DNA of 64,000 nucleotides from G965227875 sp965227875 (GCA_965227875.1 OZ245783.1:5084001-5148000), one strand, 5' to 3'; numbered from the stretch's first letter, positions 17,278 through 25,887 are shown. The notes: generated from the letters alone by a model not told the origin. Made by a program: numbers and translations.

Positions 17278-17694
17278 ATGACCGAACCCCGCACCCCGTT
17301 CCGCAACACCGTCACCGCCGCAGTCGCCGCAACCGTTTTCGCCCTTTCCGTTCTCGCCGCCCCCGGCGACGCCGACGCGGGCAAGCGCAAGTGGCAGCAC
17401 GGGCATGGCCACGGCCACGGCGACTTCACCACCGGCCTCGCCATCGGCCTCGGATTCACCCTGCTCGGCCACGCCATCGCCTCGGGCGGCGCAACCCGCG
17501 ACCCCTTCGTCACCCGCCGCTGCCAGCAGGCCAAGGAATGGATGCAGCTCGCCCGGGCCGCCGAACGCATGGCCGCTGAAGACCGTCGCCGCGGCGACCT
17601 CCATGGCGCGCGTTTCATGAAACGCGAAGCCAAGCGCCGCCGCGCCAATGCCCGCCGCGCCCGCCAGGACTGCAAGGACTGGCACCGCAACTGA
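17278..17694 (+). CDS. small secreted His-rich hypothetical protein
   Basis: The ATG at 17278 was chosen for its GGAGG site 8 nt upstream; the frame is open further upstream but without a good start. The 138-aa product has a signal peptide (VAATVFALSVLAAPGDADA), then KRKWQHGHGHGHGD, a His-rich stretch suited to metal binding, a Gly-rich hydrophobic segment, and an Arg-rich helical C-terminus with two Cys. It is the first gene after the tRNA on the chromosomal-backbone side and matches the high GC of that side. Function unknown. Confidence 0.65.
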   Translation: MTEPRTPFRNTVTAAVAATVFALSVLAAPGDADAGKRKWQHGHGHGHGDFTTGLAIGLGFTLLGHAIASGGATRDPFVTRRCQQAKEWMQLARAAERMAAEDRRRGDLHGARFMKREAKRRRANARRARQDCKDWHRN

Positions 17695-17712
17695 CCCCGA
17701 ACGACACACAAG

Positions 17713-17745
17713 AATCCCGGCGGACCATTCGGTTACGCCGGGATT
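17713..17745. terminator. bidirectional terminator-like hairpin
   Basis: AATCCCGGCG and CGCCGGGATT form a perfect 10-bp stem with a 13-nt loop. It lies between the ends of two convergent genes and has short T/A flanks on both sides, so it can serve both strands. Confidence 0.65.
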
Positions 17746-17826
17746 TGAAGGTTCCGGGTAGCTGCTTCCGACGACACCGGCCAGCACCGGTCTGCCGCGG
17801 GGCGAAGCCGGGATCGACAGCCCGTC

Positions 17827-18807
17827 CTACCGGGCCCGCTCCATCCATCCCTGGATGTCCACGTTGAGCACTGCCTGGAGCATGTAGCCGTCCATGTCTC
17901 CCGCATCGAACACCCGGGCATTGCCTCCGAGCGAAACGAAGTCGTTCACGGGCACGAGAGCGCCAACGCCCGCTTCGATGCCGACATAGTCGTCGTCCAT
18001 GATTCTCGACGGCGGAAAGGTCGGATCGCTCGAAAATCCGCCGCCATCGTCGTAGAACAGCTTGAGCCTGCCGAACACTTCGGCCTGCCTGCAATGTTGC
18101 GCCGTGGCGCTGCACTGGTGACCGAACTCGATCGGAACGCCTGCGGTCAGGCTCGCGGAAAGACGCAGCTTTTCCAGATGCTGCGACGGCGTGGTCACGG
18201 CGAAGACCGTATCCACGAACGATTCCCGGTCGGCCGTCGTGTAGGCGATGCCGAGGCCGGGTTCCACGTAGAACGAGCCCATGTCGTACGTCTTTGCGCC
18301 GTCGAGCGAGAAACGCCATGTGTCGGTATCGAAGGACCCGGTCGACCCGAGGATCGAGAAGTCCGTATCCATGTGGAAGTAATGGACGTTGGCCGTGATC
18401 CGCGTATCCGGCATGGGACGCCAGATCGCGAACGCACCCCCCAGGGTAACGTCGGAATCGGTCTTCTGCGCGAAAGGGCTCCACTTGGTATCGAAATCAC
18501 CGATACCGACGGTCACACCCACGGTCAGGTCTTCGGACAGCCTGTAGGGAATGTTGACATCCCAGAGCAGGGCTTCGGTCTTGAGGCCCTTGCCATCCGC
18601 TTCGCCGAAACTGAGCGGATCTTCACAGGCCCTGCCCAGTCCGCAATTGAGGAAGCCTCCGATGATGTTGAGGTAGGCCCACCACATTATGTCGACCTCG
18701 AGGCCGAATGCATGAGCCTTTTTGTACGATCCCGTAGTCGTCGCCGCGAACACGGCCGCACCCAGGACAATCCCCACAGCAGCCCTGCGAATTCTTCTGA
18801 GCAGCAT
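17827..18807 (-). CDS. outer-membrane beta-barrel protein
   Basis: The 326-aa product starts at an ATG with GAGGGG 5 nt upstream; a GTG directly before it is a weaker alternative. A signal peptide (VGIVLGAAVFAATTTGSYKKAHA) precedes strands rich in Gly, Asp and aromatics: ALLWDVNIPYRLSEDLTVGVTVGIGDF, MGSFYVEPGLGIAYTT and a closing AVLNVDIQGWMERAR. Two Cys pairs may form periplasmic disulfides. The fold suggests an Omp-type barrel, perhaps a transporter-free adhesin or porin. A CtrA-type box lies 38 bp upstream, so cell-cycle or motility-linked control is possible. Confidence 0.6.
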   Translation of the reverse strand: MLLRRIRRAAVGIVLGAAVFAATTTGSYKKAHAFGLEVDIMWWAYLNIIGGFLNCGLGRACEDPLSFGEADGKGLKTEALLWDVNIPYRLSEDLTVGVTVGIGDFDTKWSPFAQKTDSDVTLGGAFAIWRPMPDTRITANVHYFHMDTDFSILGSTGSFDTDTWRFSLDGAKTYDMGSFYVEPGLGIAYTTADRESFVDTVFAVTTPSQHLEKLRLSASLTAGVPIEFGHQCSATAQHCRQAEVFGRLKLFYDDGGGFSSDPTFPPSRIMDDDYVGIEAGVGALVPVNDFVSLGGNARVFDAGDMDGYMLQAVLNVDIQGWMERAR

Positions 18808-18844
18808 CACGTCCCCTCGCTTCAGCCCCAGTCCAAACCTGTGC

Positions 18845-18861
18845 GTTAACAGTCTGTTAAC
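18845..18861 (-). promoter_or_regulatory. full CtrA-type box
   Basis: GTTAACAGTCTGTTAAC is a perfect 8-1-8 palindrome and contains TTAA-N7-TTAAC, the consensus bound by CtrA in Alphaproteobacteria. It lies 38 bp before the start of the outer-membrane barrel gene on the minus strand. Confidence 0.6.
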
Positions 18862-18965
18862 TGTTGGATTATCGTTTTGGAAGGTGACCAGGTGTCAAGC
18901 ACTGTTGAACGGAATGCGAATTCAAGTATCTCCAAGAAGCCAGAATATTACAAACCTGTGGCACT

Positions 18966-20531
18966 TCAGCCACACATCGCATCGCGCGGCAGCAGAATAT
19001 TGAACTTCTCGCGGATAGCGCTGTCGATCTGTCCGGGAACATGATCCGGGAACCGGGTCTCGAGGATCTCGCGCTTGCGTGCGATGGCCCGTTGCACGAT
19101 GTCCGGCTTGCCCAGTTCGAGCCATTCCTTGGGGCTCGAGCGGTCCGCGATCTTCGGATAGACATATTCCGTCTGCATCAGCGACAGCGTCTGCTCGTGA
19201 CCCAGATAGTGCCCCGGCCCTTCCAAGCAGACCTGCCTCATGGACTCCACCGAGAGCGTCTCGTCGGTAACCTCGATCCCGCGCACGCATCGCAGGGCCT
19301 GGGAAAGCATGTCGTTGTCGATGAGCAGGCTTTCCAGGCAGAAGCCCAGCAGCGAGGCATGCATGCCGGCGGACTCGTAGACAAGGTTGAGCCCCGCCAG
19401 GCCCGCCATCACGTCGGTGATGCCCTTCTCGTAACCGGACTGCACGTCCGGCAATTTCGCATCCGCCATGCCGGCCGCCGAACCGCCCGGCAGGTCGTAG
19501 AACTGGGCCATCTGCGCACAGGCCGACGTCAGCAGCGCCTGTTCGCCCGACCCGCCCGACATCGCTCCCGTCCTGAGATCCGAGACGAAGGGCCAAGTGC
19601 CGAAGATCGCCGGGTGCCCCGGCGCCACCGCGTTCACGTAGACGAGGCCGGCCAGCACTTCCGCCGTCGCCTGGACCACCGCCCCGGCGATGGCCGCCGG
19701 CGCCGTAGCGCCCGCCTGGCCGGCGGAAAGCAGCAGGACCGGCATGCCACCGCGCACGCAGGCCTCGAGCACGCCGCAGGCGTCTTCGGCGAACTTGAGC
19801 GGCGGCACCACGAAGCAGTTGGAGTTCGAGACGAACGGACGCGCCCGCCATTCAGCTTCCCCGCCCGCGATCATATGCAGCAGGCCGATCGCCTCTTCCG
19901 CATACTCGGGCAGCGTGAAGCTCGTGCCCACGTGCTTGGCCGTGCCCGTCACCGCCGCATAGACCGTGTTGATATCGAGGTCGCGCGGCTTCACCATGTC
20001 GCGCGCCACCATGGGCCGCTGGAAGAAATGTATGTTGTCGCAGGTCTCGACGATCCGTGCGGCGTCGTAGAGATCCTGGAGAAGCGACTCGCGATACTCC
20101 TTCTTCTCGATGTCCACCACATGCACCGCCGCACCGGCCGTGCCGTAATGCACCTTCTGTCCCTGCGGCCACATATCGTGCCTGGGATCTTGTCCGAAGA
20201 GCGGGAAATTGCGCGCGGCCATGGCGATCGTGTCTTCCACCAGCGCGCGGGGAAACCGCAGCCTGCCGTCATCGCCATAGACCCCGCCCTTCGCCGTCAC
20301 CGCCTCGATGCACGACGGGATGGCGTCGGCGAAGCCGATCTCCTCGAGCACCTGCAGCACGGCTTCGTGGATCCGGCCGATAGCACTGTCGTCCAGCGGC
20401 CTGTAGCGGCCGCCCGACATGCCCGGCCGCACGGGCCTGATGTCGTCGGCCAGAGGCTGCGCTCTCAGGGCGCGTCGGGCGTCCCTCCCGCCCCTGCGCC
20501 GTCCTTCGGTTCCTGCTTCCGTTGCGCCCAT
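18966..20531 (-). CDS. MttB-family methyltransferase, non-pyrrolysine
   Basis: The 521-aa protein matches the trimethylamine methyltransferase (MttB/MtgB) superfamily: a TIM barrel that moves a methyl group from a quaternary amine to a corrinoid protein. Recognisable parts are the Arg-rich start GRRRGGRDARRALRAQP, YRPLDDSAIGRIHEAVLQVLEEIGF and TSACAQMAQFYDLPGGSAAGMADAK. There is no in-frame TAG, so it is the non-pyrrolysine type, whose best known member acts on glycine betaine. It is 46 bp downstream of a dimethylglycine-dehydrogenase-like gene. No corrinoid protein is encoded here, so the methyl acceptor is unknown. Confidence 0.85.
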   Translation of the reverse strand: MGATEAGTEGRRRGGRDARRALRAQPLADDIRPVRPGMSGGRYRPLDDSAIGRIHEAVLQVLEEIGFADAIPSCIEAVTAKGGVYGDDGRLRFPRALVEDTIAMAARNFPLFGQDPRHDMWPQGQKVHYGTAGAAVHVVDIEKKEYRESLLQDLYDAARIVETCDNIHFFQRPMVARDMVKPRDLDINTVYAAVTGTAKHVGTSFTLPEYAEEAIGLLHMIAGGEAEWRARPFVSNSNCFVVPPLKFAEDACGVLEACVRGGMPVLLLSAGQAGATAPAAIAGAVVQATAEVLAGLVYVNAVAPGHPAIFGTWPFVSDLRTGAMSGGSGEQALLTSACAQMAQFYDLPGGSAAGMADAKLPDVQSGYEKGITDVMAGLAGLNLVYESAGMHASLLGFCLESLLIDNDMLSQALRCVRGIEVTDETLSVESMRQVCLEGPGHYLGHEQTLSLMQTEYVYPKIADRSSPKEWLELGKPDIVQRAIARKREILETRFPDHVPGQIDSAIREKFNILLPRDAMCG

Positions 20532-20577
20532 GTCATGACCCTCCCTATGGACGTGGAACTCAATATGCGTGTGTCCG

Positions 20578-23049
20578 TCAGGCCTTCACACGCTCCGATC
20601 TCGGGTCGTAAAGCGGCCGCAGGCTGGCGGTCGCCTCGAACCGCTCGCAGGCCACCTCGATCTCGTAACGCGATGCCAGGATGCTGTCGGCGCTCTCGCC
20701 GGTTTCGCAGTCCACGTAACCAAGGCCCACGGCCGCCCCCAGGTGATGGCCGTAATTGCCCGATGTCAGCCGGCCCACGATGTCGCCGTCCCGCAGGATC
20801 GGTTCGTTGTGGTAGAGCAGCGGCTCGGGATCACTGAGCAGGAACTGCACCATGCGGCGCGAAAGCCCCTCCTGTTTCTTGCGCAGCACGGCATCTCGGC
20901 CGAAAAAGTCGCCATACTTCGAAGCCGGCTTGTCCGTCTTCACGGCAAAGCCAAGTCCCGCCTCCAGGATGTGGTCCTCGTCCGTGATGTCATGCCCGAA
21001 GTGCCGGAAAGCCTTCTCCATCCGACAACTGTCGAGCACGTGCATGCCGCAATAGGCGAGACCGAACGCCTCGCCGCGTTCGGCGATCGTATCGAAGACG
21101 TGGCGCGCCATGTCGCTGGAGACGTAGATCTCCCAGCCCAGTTCACCGACGTAGGTGATCCGGTGGGCCCGCGCCTGCCCCAGACCGATCTCGACCTCCC
21201 CCGCGGTCGCGAACGGAAAGGCTTCGCTTGAAAGATCGCAGCCGATGACGGGCGCCAGCAGGTCCCGCGATTTCGGCCCCATGACGCAGATGACCGCCTC
21301 CGCGCTCGTCACGTCCGTGGCGACGCAGCGCGCCTCTTCGGGGATGTGTTTCCTGAGCCAGGCGAAGTCGCGCGCGCCGACCGCCGCTCCCGTCACGACG
21401 AGAAACGCCGTTTCCGAAAGCCGGGTGACCGTCAGATCCGCCTCGATGCCGCCGCGTCCGTTGAGCCACTGGGTGTAGACGATGCGCCCCGTGTCCACGT
21501 CGATGTCGTTGGCGCAGATCCGCTGCAGCACATCCTTCGCGTCCGCGCCCTCGACCCGGAACTTGGCGAAGGAGGACATGTCGAAAAGACCCACATTCTC
21601 GCGCACGGCCCGATGTTCGGCGGCGGCGTAGTCGAACCAGTTCTGGCGCTTCCAGCTGTATTCGTATTCCGGCGTCTTGCCCGCCGCCCTTTCCGCTTCG
21701 GGCAGGAACCAGTTGGCCCGCTCCCAGCCGGCCGCCTCGCCGAAACAGGCCCCGCGTTCGGCGAGCCGTTCATGCAAAGGCGACTTGCGCACGCCGCGGG
21801 CGGTTTTGTACTGGCGATAGGGCCAGTGATCCGCATAGAGCAGGCCGAGCGCTTCCTTGGAGCGTTCGTAGAGATAGGTGCGGTTGTTCTGGAACGGCAT
21901 CATCCGGCGGATGTCCACGTCCCACAGGTCGAAGGGTGGTTCGCCGCCCTCCATCCATTCCGCCAGCGCCTTGCCCGCGCCTCCCGCGGACTGGATGCCG
22001 ATGGAGTTGAAACCGGCCGCCACGAAGAAGTTCTCCACCTCCGGCGCTTCGCCGAGAAGATAGCGATCGTCGGGCGTAAAGCTCTCCGGCCCGCAGAAGA
22101 ACGTGTGGATGCCGGCGGTCTCCAATATCGGCAGACGGTTTACGGCCGCGGTCAGGATGGGCTCGAACTGTTCGAAGTCCTCCGGCAATTGGTCGAAGCA
22201 GAAATCCTCCGGAATGCCGTCCATCCCCCAGGGCTTGGCGTGGGGCTCGAACGCGCCGACGAGGAGCTTCCCGGCATCCTCCTTGTAATAGGCACATTCG
22301 TCGGGCACCCGCAGCACGGGCATGTCGCGCGGCAGGTCGTTGATCGCCTCGGTCACGATGTAGAAATGCTCGCAGGCGTGCAGCGGCACCCTGACGCCCG
22401 CCATCTCGCCGATCACGCGGCCCCACATCCCGCCGCAGTTGACGACGAACTCCGCGTCGATGTCGCCGCGGTCGGTCGCCACGCCGGTGACACGGCCGTC
22501 ACGCACGTGGACATCCGTGACCTTCGTGTTCTCGAACACCTTGGCTCCGCGGCTGCGCGCACCCTTGGCGAGCGCGAGCGCGATGTTCGCCGGATCCGCC
22601 TGGCCGTCTTTCGGCAGGAAGACGCCGCCCTTCGCGTCGCCGTGGTTGAGCAGAGGATACATGTCCCGGCATTCGTCCGGCGACAGGACCTCGACCTCGA
22701 GACCGAAGGTCCGCGCCATTGACGCGCCGCGCTTGAACTCCTCGAGCCGGCCGTCGGACAGGGCCACCCCGAGCGATCCGTTCTGCCGGAACCCTGTCGC
22801 AACACCGGTCTCGGCCTCCAGCGAGGTATAGAGTTCGGCGGAATACTTCGCCAGCTGCGTCATGTTGAGCGACGCGCGAAGCTGGCCGATCAGTCCGGCC
22901 GCATGCCACGTCGTGCCACAGGTAAGCTGCTTTCGCTCCAGCAGCACCACGTCTGTCCACCCCTGGAGCGTGAGATGGTAGGCGACAGAACAGCCGACCA
23001 CCCCGCCGCCGATGATCACCGCCCTCGCCTTGTCGGGAAAATCGCTCAT
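20578..23049 (-). CDS. dimethylglycine/sarcosine dehydrogenase-like flavoprotein with GcvT domain
   Basis: The 823-aa protein has an N-terminal FAD domain (GGGVVGCSVAYHL at about 13-25) with a TTWHAAGL segment whose His matches the covalent flavin site of DMGDH/SARDH. From about residue 430 it has the FAO-type linker, then a GcvT-like folate-binding domain. Family members oxidatively demethylate N-methylated glycines and pass C1 units to tetrahydrofolate. It begins 9 bp after the regulator stop, so all three genes (regulator, this gene, MttB-like) are one operon. Likely role: stepwise demethylation of betaine-type compounds. Confidence 0.88.
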   Translation of the reverse strand: MSDFPDKARAVIIGGGVVGCSVAYHLTLQGWTDVVLLERKQLTCGTTWHAAGLIGQLRASLNMTQLAKYSAELYTSLEAETGVATGFRQNGSLGVALSDGRLEEFKRGASMARTFGLEVEVLSPDECRDMYPLLNHGDAKGGVFLPKDGQADPANIALALAKGARSRGAKVFENTKVTDVHVRDGRVTGVATDRGDIDAEFVVNCGGMWGRVIGEMAGVRVPLHACEHFYIVTEAINDLPRDMPVLRVPDECAYYKEDAGKLLVGAFEPHAKPWGMDGIPEDFCFDQLPEDFEQFEPILTAAVNRLPILETAGIHTFFCGPESFTPDDRYLLGEAPEVENFFVAAGFNSIGIQSAGGAGKALAEWMEGGEPPFDLWDVDIRRMMPFQNNRTYLYERSKEALGLLYADHWPYRQYKTARGVRKSPLHERLAERGACFGEAAGWERANWFLPEAERAAGKTPEYEYSWKRQNWFDYAAAEHRAVRENVGLFDMSSFAKFRVEGADAKDVLQRICANDIDVDTGRIVYTQWLNGRGGIEADLTVTRLSETAFLVVTGAAVGARDFAWLRKHIPEEARCVATDVTSAEAVICVMGPKSRDLLAPVIGCDLSSEAFPFATAGEVEIGLGQARAHRITYVGELGWEIYVSSDMARHVFDTIAERGEAFGLAYCGMHVLDSCRMEKAFRHFGHDITDEDHILEAGLGFAVKTDKPASKYGDFFGRDAVLRKKQEGLSRRMVQFLLSDPEPLLYHNEPILRDGDIVGRLTSGNYGHHLGAAVGLGYVDCETGESADSILASRYEIEVACERFEATASLRPLYDPRSERVKA

Positions 23050-23058
23050 CTGTAACTC

Positions 23059-23664
23059 CTAGTACACCGGTGGCGAGATCACCCAGATCACGACCGCCGG
23101 GATTTCGCCCGGATTGCGCCACCTGTGCGTCTCGTGGTTGAAACGGAAACTGTCGCCCGGCCGGAGATGAAACCGCCGGTCGGAGATCCAGAGTTCGAGT
23201 TCGCCGGAGACGACGTAGCCCGCCTCCTCTGTTTCCCGGAAGCCGGGCTTGTCGAGCTCCGCCCCCGGTGCGAATTCGGACCGGATGATTTCGAAGGTTC
23301 CGCCGAGGTCGGGCGAAAGAAGCTCCTCCACAAGCCCGCTTTCTTCCGAACCGATCCGGCGTCTTGCACGCGCGCGCACGACATGCCCCCGTTCCTCTTC
23401 AGGGGCATCGGCGTCGGACAGGAACCATCCCAGCGGGACATCGAACACGTCCGCGAGCCTTCGCAGGTCCTGAATGGAAATGGCGGACAGGCCCCTCTCG
23501 ACCTGGCTCAGGTAGCCGACCGAGCGTCCCGTCCGGATGGCGAGCTCCGACAGCGTCATGCCACGCGACTTGCGCAGCGCCCGCAGGTCATGGCCCACCC
23601 AGGAACCGATGGCGTCGCCGCTTCGGTCAGCGGATATGGTGTCCTTGCGCGAGATCCCGGCCAA
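23059..23664 (-). CDS. XRE-family HTH regulator with C-terminal cupin
   Basis: A TTG start at 23664 was chosen because GGAGG sits exactly 7 nt upstream; an earlier in-frame TTG at 23718 lies inside the palindromic operator and has no ribosome site. The 201-aa product has a helix-turn-helix at about 25-78 (LRALRKSRGMTLSELAIRTGRSVGYLSQVERG) and a cupin_2 sensor at about 115-195. This layout is that of PuuR-like regulators of amine catabolism. It is the first gene of the operon with the DMGDH-like and MttB-like genes and probably controls it, using a betaine-type ligand; the ligand is inference. Confidence 0.85.
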   Translation of the reverse strand: MAGISRKDTISADRSGDAIGSWVGHDLRALRKSRGMTLSELAIRTGRSVGYLSQVERGLSAISIQDLRRLADVFDVPLGWFLSDADAPEEERGHVVRARARRRIGSEESGLVEELLSPDLGGTFEIIRSEFAPGAELDKPGFRETEEAGYVVSGELELWISDRRFHLRPGDSFRFNHETHRWRNPGEIPAVVIWVISPPVY

Positions 23665-23706
23665 TCGCCCGCCTCCGTTGATCCGGAGAAGCGTGACCGG
23701 CGCGTC

Positions 23707-23745
23707 GTGAAAATTCAATTGAATTTTTCACAACGGTGAAAATTC
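23707..23745. promoter_or_regulatory. palindromic operator upstream of the cupin regulator
   Basis: The sequence holds a perfect 18-bp palindrome, AAAATTCAATTGAATTTT (23710-23727), extended to GTGAAAATTC...GAATTTTTCAC (23707-23731). A third copy of GTGAAAATTC follows at 23736-23745. It lies 43 bp before the regulator start, in the expected promoter zone, and is probably its autoregulatory site. Confidence 0.55.
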
Positions 23746-23775
23746 GGACCTAATGTATTGAAGACGGAGGAAGAA

Positions 23776-23838
23776 ATGCGACCGAGCCGTTATGCGCACC
23801 ACGATCGTCGCATCAGCAAAACTGTTCCTCCAAGCTGA
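23776..23838 (+). CDS. orphan 20-codon ORF with strong ribosome site
   Basis: GGAGG lies 5-6 nt before an ATG that opens a 20-codon frame (MRPSRYAHHDRRISKTVPPS), divergent from the cupin regulator and ending 15 bp before the RidA-like gene on the other strand. It could be a leader peptide, or the 5' remnant of a divergent gene whose body was lost. The peptide itself has no recognisable features. Confidence 0.3.
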   Translation: MRPSRYAHHDRRISKTVPPS

Positions 23839-23853
23839 ACTGAAGCGCCCGGC

Positions 23854-24246
23854 CTACGCCGGCACGACCGCCGTCGCCTCGATCTCCACTTTCGCCCGGT
23901 CCTCCACAAGCGCCACGACCTGCACCAGCGCCATCGCCGGGAAAACCTTGCCCATGACGCGCTTGTAGGCGTCGCCGAGACCCTTGAGGTTGGCGAGATA
24001 TTCCTGCTTGTCCGTCACGTACCATGTCAACCGCACGACATGTTCCGGGCCCGCACCGCCCGAGTCCAGCACCTCGACGATGTTCGTGAGCGCCTGTTCA
24101 CACTGCTCGACGAAATCGTCCGTCCTGAACGTCGACGTGTGGTCCCAGCCGATCTGCCCGGCCACGAAGATCATGCGCCCCTCCGCGGCGACGCCGTTCG
24201 AGAAACCGGACGGCTTCGCCCAGTGCGAGGGATTGAGATAGTCCAT
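23854..24246 (-). CDS. RidA-family protein, last gene of the aminobenzoate operon
   Basis: The 130-aa product starts MDYLNPSHWAKPSG after a GGGGAGA site and has the RidA (YjgF/UK114) fold signatures IFVAGQIGWD and VEIEATAVV. RidA proteins hydrolyse reactive enamines/imines and release ammonia. At the position of the family's Arg105, which binds the substrate carboxylate, this protein has Met105 (FPAMALVQV); the downstream Glu pair (120-124 region) is kept. It ends a seven-gene operon that would make a 2-amino-cyclohexene CoA ester, so a CoA-ester enamine lacking a free carboxylate is a sensible substrate. That assignment is inference. Confidence 0.85.
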   Translation of the reverse strand: MDYLNPSHWAKPSGFSNGVAAEGRMIFVAGQIGWDHTSTFRTDDFVEQCEQALTNIVEVLDSGGAGPEHVVRLTWYVTDKQEYLANLKGLGDAYKRVMGKVFPAMALVQVVALVEDRAKVEIEATAVVPA

Positions 24247-24266
24247 GGCGGTCTCCCCGTTTTCTT

Positions 24267-25886
24267 TCACTGGCGCAGCCGGAAGCGCTGAACCTTGCCG
24301 GTCTGGGTCTTGGGCAGTTCTTCGATAAACTCGACCGCACGCGGATACTTGTAGGGCGCGATGGTCGCCTTGACGTGTTCCTGGAGGGCCTTGACGAGTT
24401 CGGCATCGCCCACGAACCCGGACGCGGGAACCACGAAGGCCTTGACGATCTGGCCCCGCTCCTCGTCCGGCTCGCCGACGACGGCGCATTCGGCCACCGC
24501 GAGATGGCTGAGCAGCGCCGCCTCCACCTCCGGCCCGGCAATGTTGTACCCCGACGAGATGATCATGTCGTCGGCCCGCGCGGCGAAATGGAAATAGCCG
24601 TCGCTGTCCCTGAAGAAGGCATCTCCGGTGAGGTTCCAGCCATCGCGCACGTAACCGGACTGGCGGTCGTCCGCGAGATAGCGGCAGCCGGTGGGCCCGC
24701 GCACCGCCAGCTTGCCGGTCTCGCCCGTCTCCACGTCGTTCATGTCGTCGTCGACCACCCGCGCTTCGTAGCCGATGACGGGCTTGCCGGTGACGCCGGC
24801 ATGATGATCCTGCGGCGTGTTGGTGATGAAGATGTGCAGAAGCTCCGTCGCGCCGATCCCGTCGAGAATGGGCACACCCGTCTTGCTGACCCAGTCGTTG
24901 AAAACCGGCGCGGGCAGCGTCTCTCCGGCGGACACGGCAAGCCGCAGGCTGGACAAGTCGGCCCCGTCATCCATCGCGCCCATCATCGCGCGATAGGCGG
25001 TAGGCGCGGTGAAACAGATCGTGGCCTTGTAGGTCTCGATGATCTTGATGAGGTTGGGCGGCGAGGCGTCTTCCAGCAGTGTCGCCGTCGCGCCGAACCG
25101 GAGCGGAAAGACCGCGAGACCCCCAAGACCGAACGTAAAGGCCAGCGGCGGCGACCCCACGAAGACGTCGTCGGGCGTCACGTCCAGCACCGTCTTCGCA
25201 TACCCGTCGGCGATGGCCAGGATATCGCGGTGGAAATGCATGGTCGCCTTTGGCTGGCCGGTCGTGCCCGAGGTGAACCCGAGAAGGGCCACATCGTCGC
25301 GACCCGTCTTCACCGCCTGGAAGCTCGTGGGCTTGGCGAGCGCGGCCTCGTCGAGTTCCGCCTCGTGATTGCGCGTGCCGTCGAAATAGACCACGCGCTT
25401 GAGGAACCGGCTGTCCTTCGCGCATTTCTCGATCTCGTCGGCGAGCCGGGTGTCGCACAGCGCAAGCGAGACCTCGGCCTTGTCCACCACCTTGGTCAGT
25501 TCGGCCGCCCGCAGCAGCGGCATGGTGTTGACGACGACAGCGCCCGCCTTGGTGGCGCCCAGCCAGGCCGCGACCATGGCCGGGTTGTTGCCCGAGCGGA
25601 TCAGGATTCGGTTTCCGGGCTCGACGCCGTAGTCCTCGACCAGCGCGCGCGCGATCCGGTTCGACCAGTCGGCAAGTTCCCGGTAGGTACGCTTGCGACC
25701 GTTGCCGATCAGGGCAAAGCGGTCGCCGTGCCCGGCCTCGACCACCTTGTCGGTCAGTTCGACCGCCGCGTTTATGTACTCGGGATAGGTGTATTCCGGT
25801 CGGTCGAGGATGAGGTCCGGCCACTGCTCCGCCGGTGGCAGGTTGTCCCGCGAAAACGTGTCGGTATGCGCACTTGGTCCCAGCAT
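24267..25886 (-). CDS. 2-aminobenzoate (benzoate-type) CoA ligase
   Basis: The start MLGPSAHTDTF lies 1 bp after the acyl-CoA dehydrogenase stop and gives 539 aa. It is an acyl-CoA synthetase of the ANL superfamily with the AMP-binding loop LLGFTSGTTGQPKATMHFH at about 202-220, TGD-type motif AFFRDSDGYF and the C-terminal lysine motif PKTQTGKVQRF. The order and length match benzoate/aminobenzoate-CoA ligases. It would form the CoA thioester that the monooxygenase/reductase in the same operon attacks. Anthranilate is favoured over salicylate or benzoate because of the operon content; the substrate is not shown by sequence alone. Confidence 0.85.
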   Translation of the reverse strand: MLGPSAHTDTFSRDNLPPAEQWPDLILDRPEYTYPEYINAAVELTDKVVEAGHGDRFALIGNGRKRTYRELADWSNRIARALVEDYGVEPGNRILIRSGNNPAMVAAWLGATKAGAVVVNTMPLLRAAELTKVVDKAEVSLALCDTRLADEIEKCAKDSRFLKRVVYFDGTRNHEAELDEAALAKPTSFQAVKTGRDDVALLGFTSGTTGQPKATMHFHRDILAIADGYAKTVLDVTPDDVFVGSPPLAFTFGLGGLAVFPLRFGATATLLEDASPPNLIKIIETYKATICFTAPTAYRAMMGAMDDGADLSSLRLAVSAGETLPAPVFNDWVSKTGVPILDGIGATELLHIFITNTPQDHHAGVTGKPVIGYEARVVDDDMNDVETGETGKLAVRGPTGCRYLADDRQSGYVRDGWNLTGDAFFRDSDGYFHFAARADDMIISSGYNIAGPEVEAALLSHLAVAECAVVGEPDEERGQIVKAFVVPASGFVGDAELVKALQEHVKATIAPYKYPRAVEFIEELPKTQTGKVQRFRLRQ

Positions 25887-25887
25887 G

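Noticed and set aside
18966..20531. Pyrrolysine-containing MttB
   Set aside because: There is no in-frame TAG; the gene is read through without a stop.
21346..22722. 458-codon plus-strand open frame
   Set aside because: It is antisense to the DMGDH-like gene, whose motifs are all intact.
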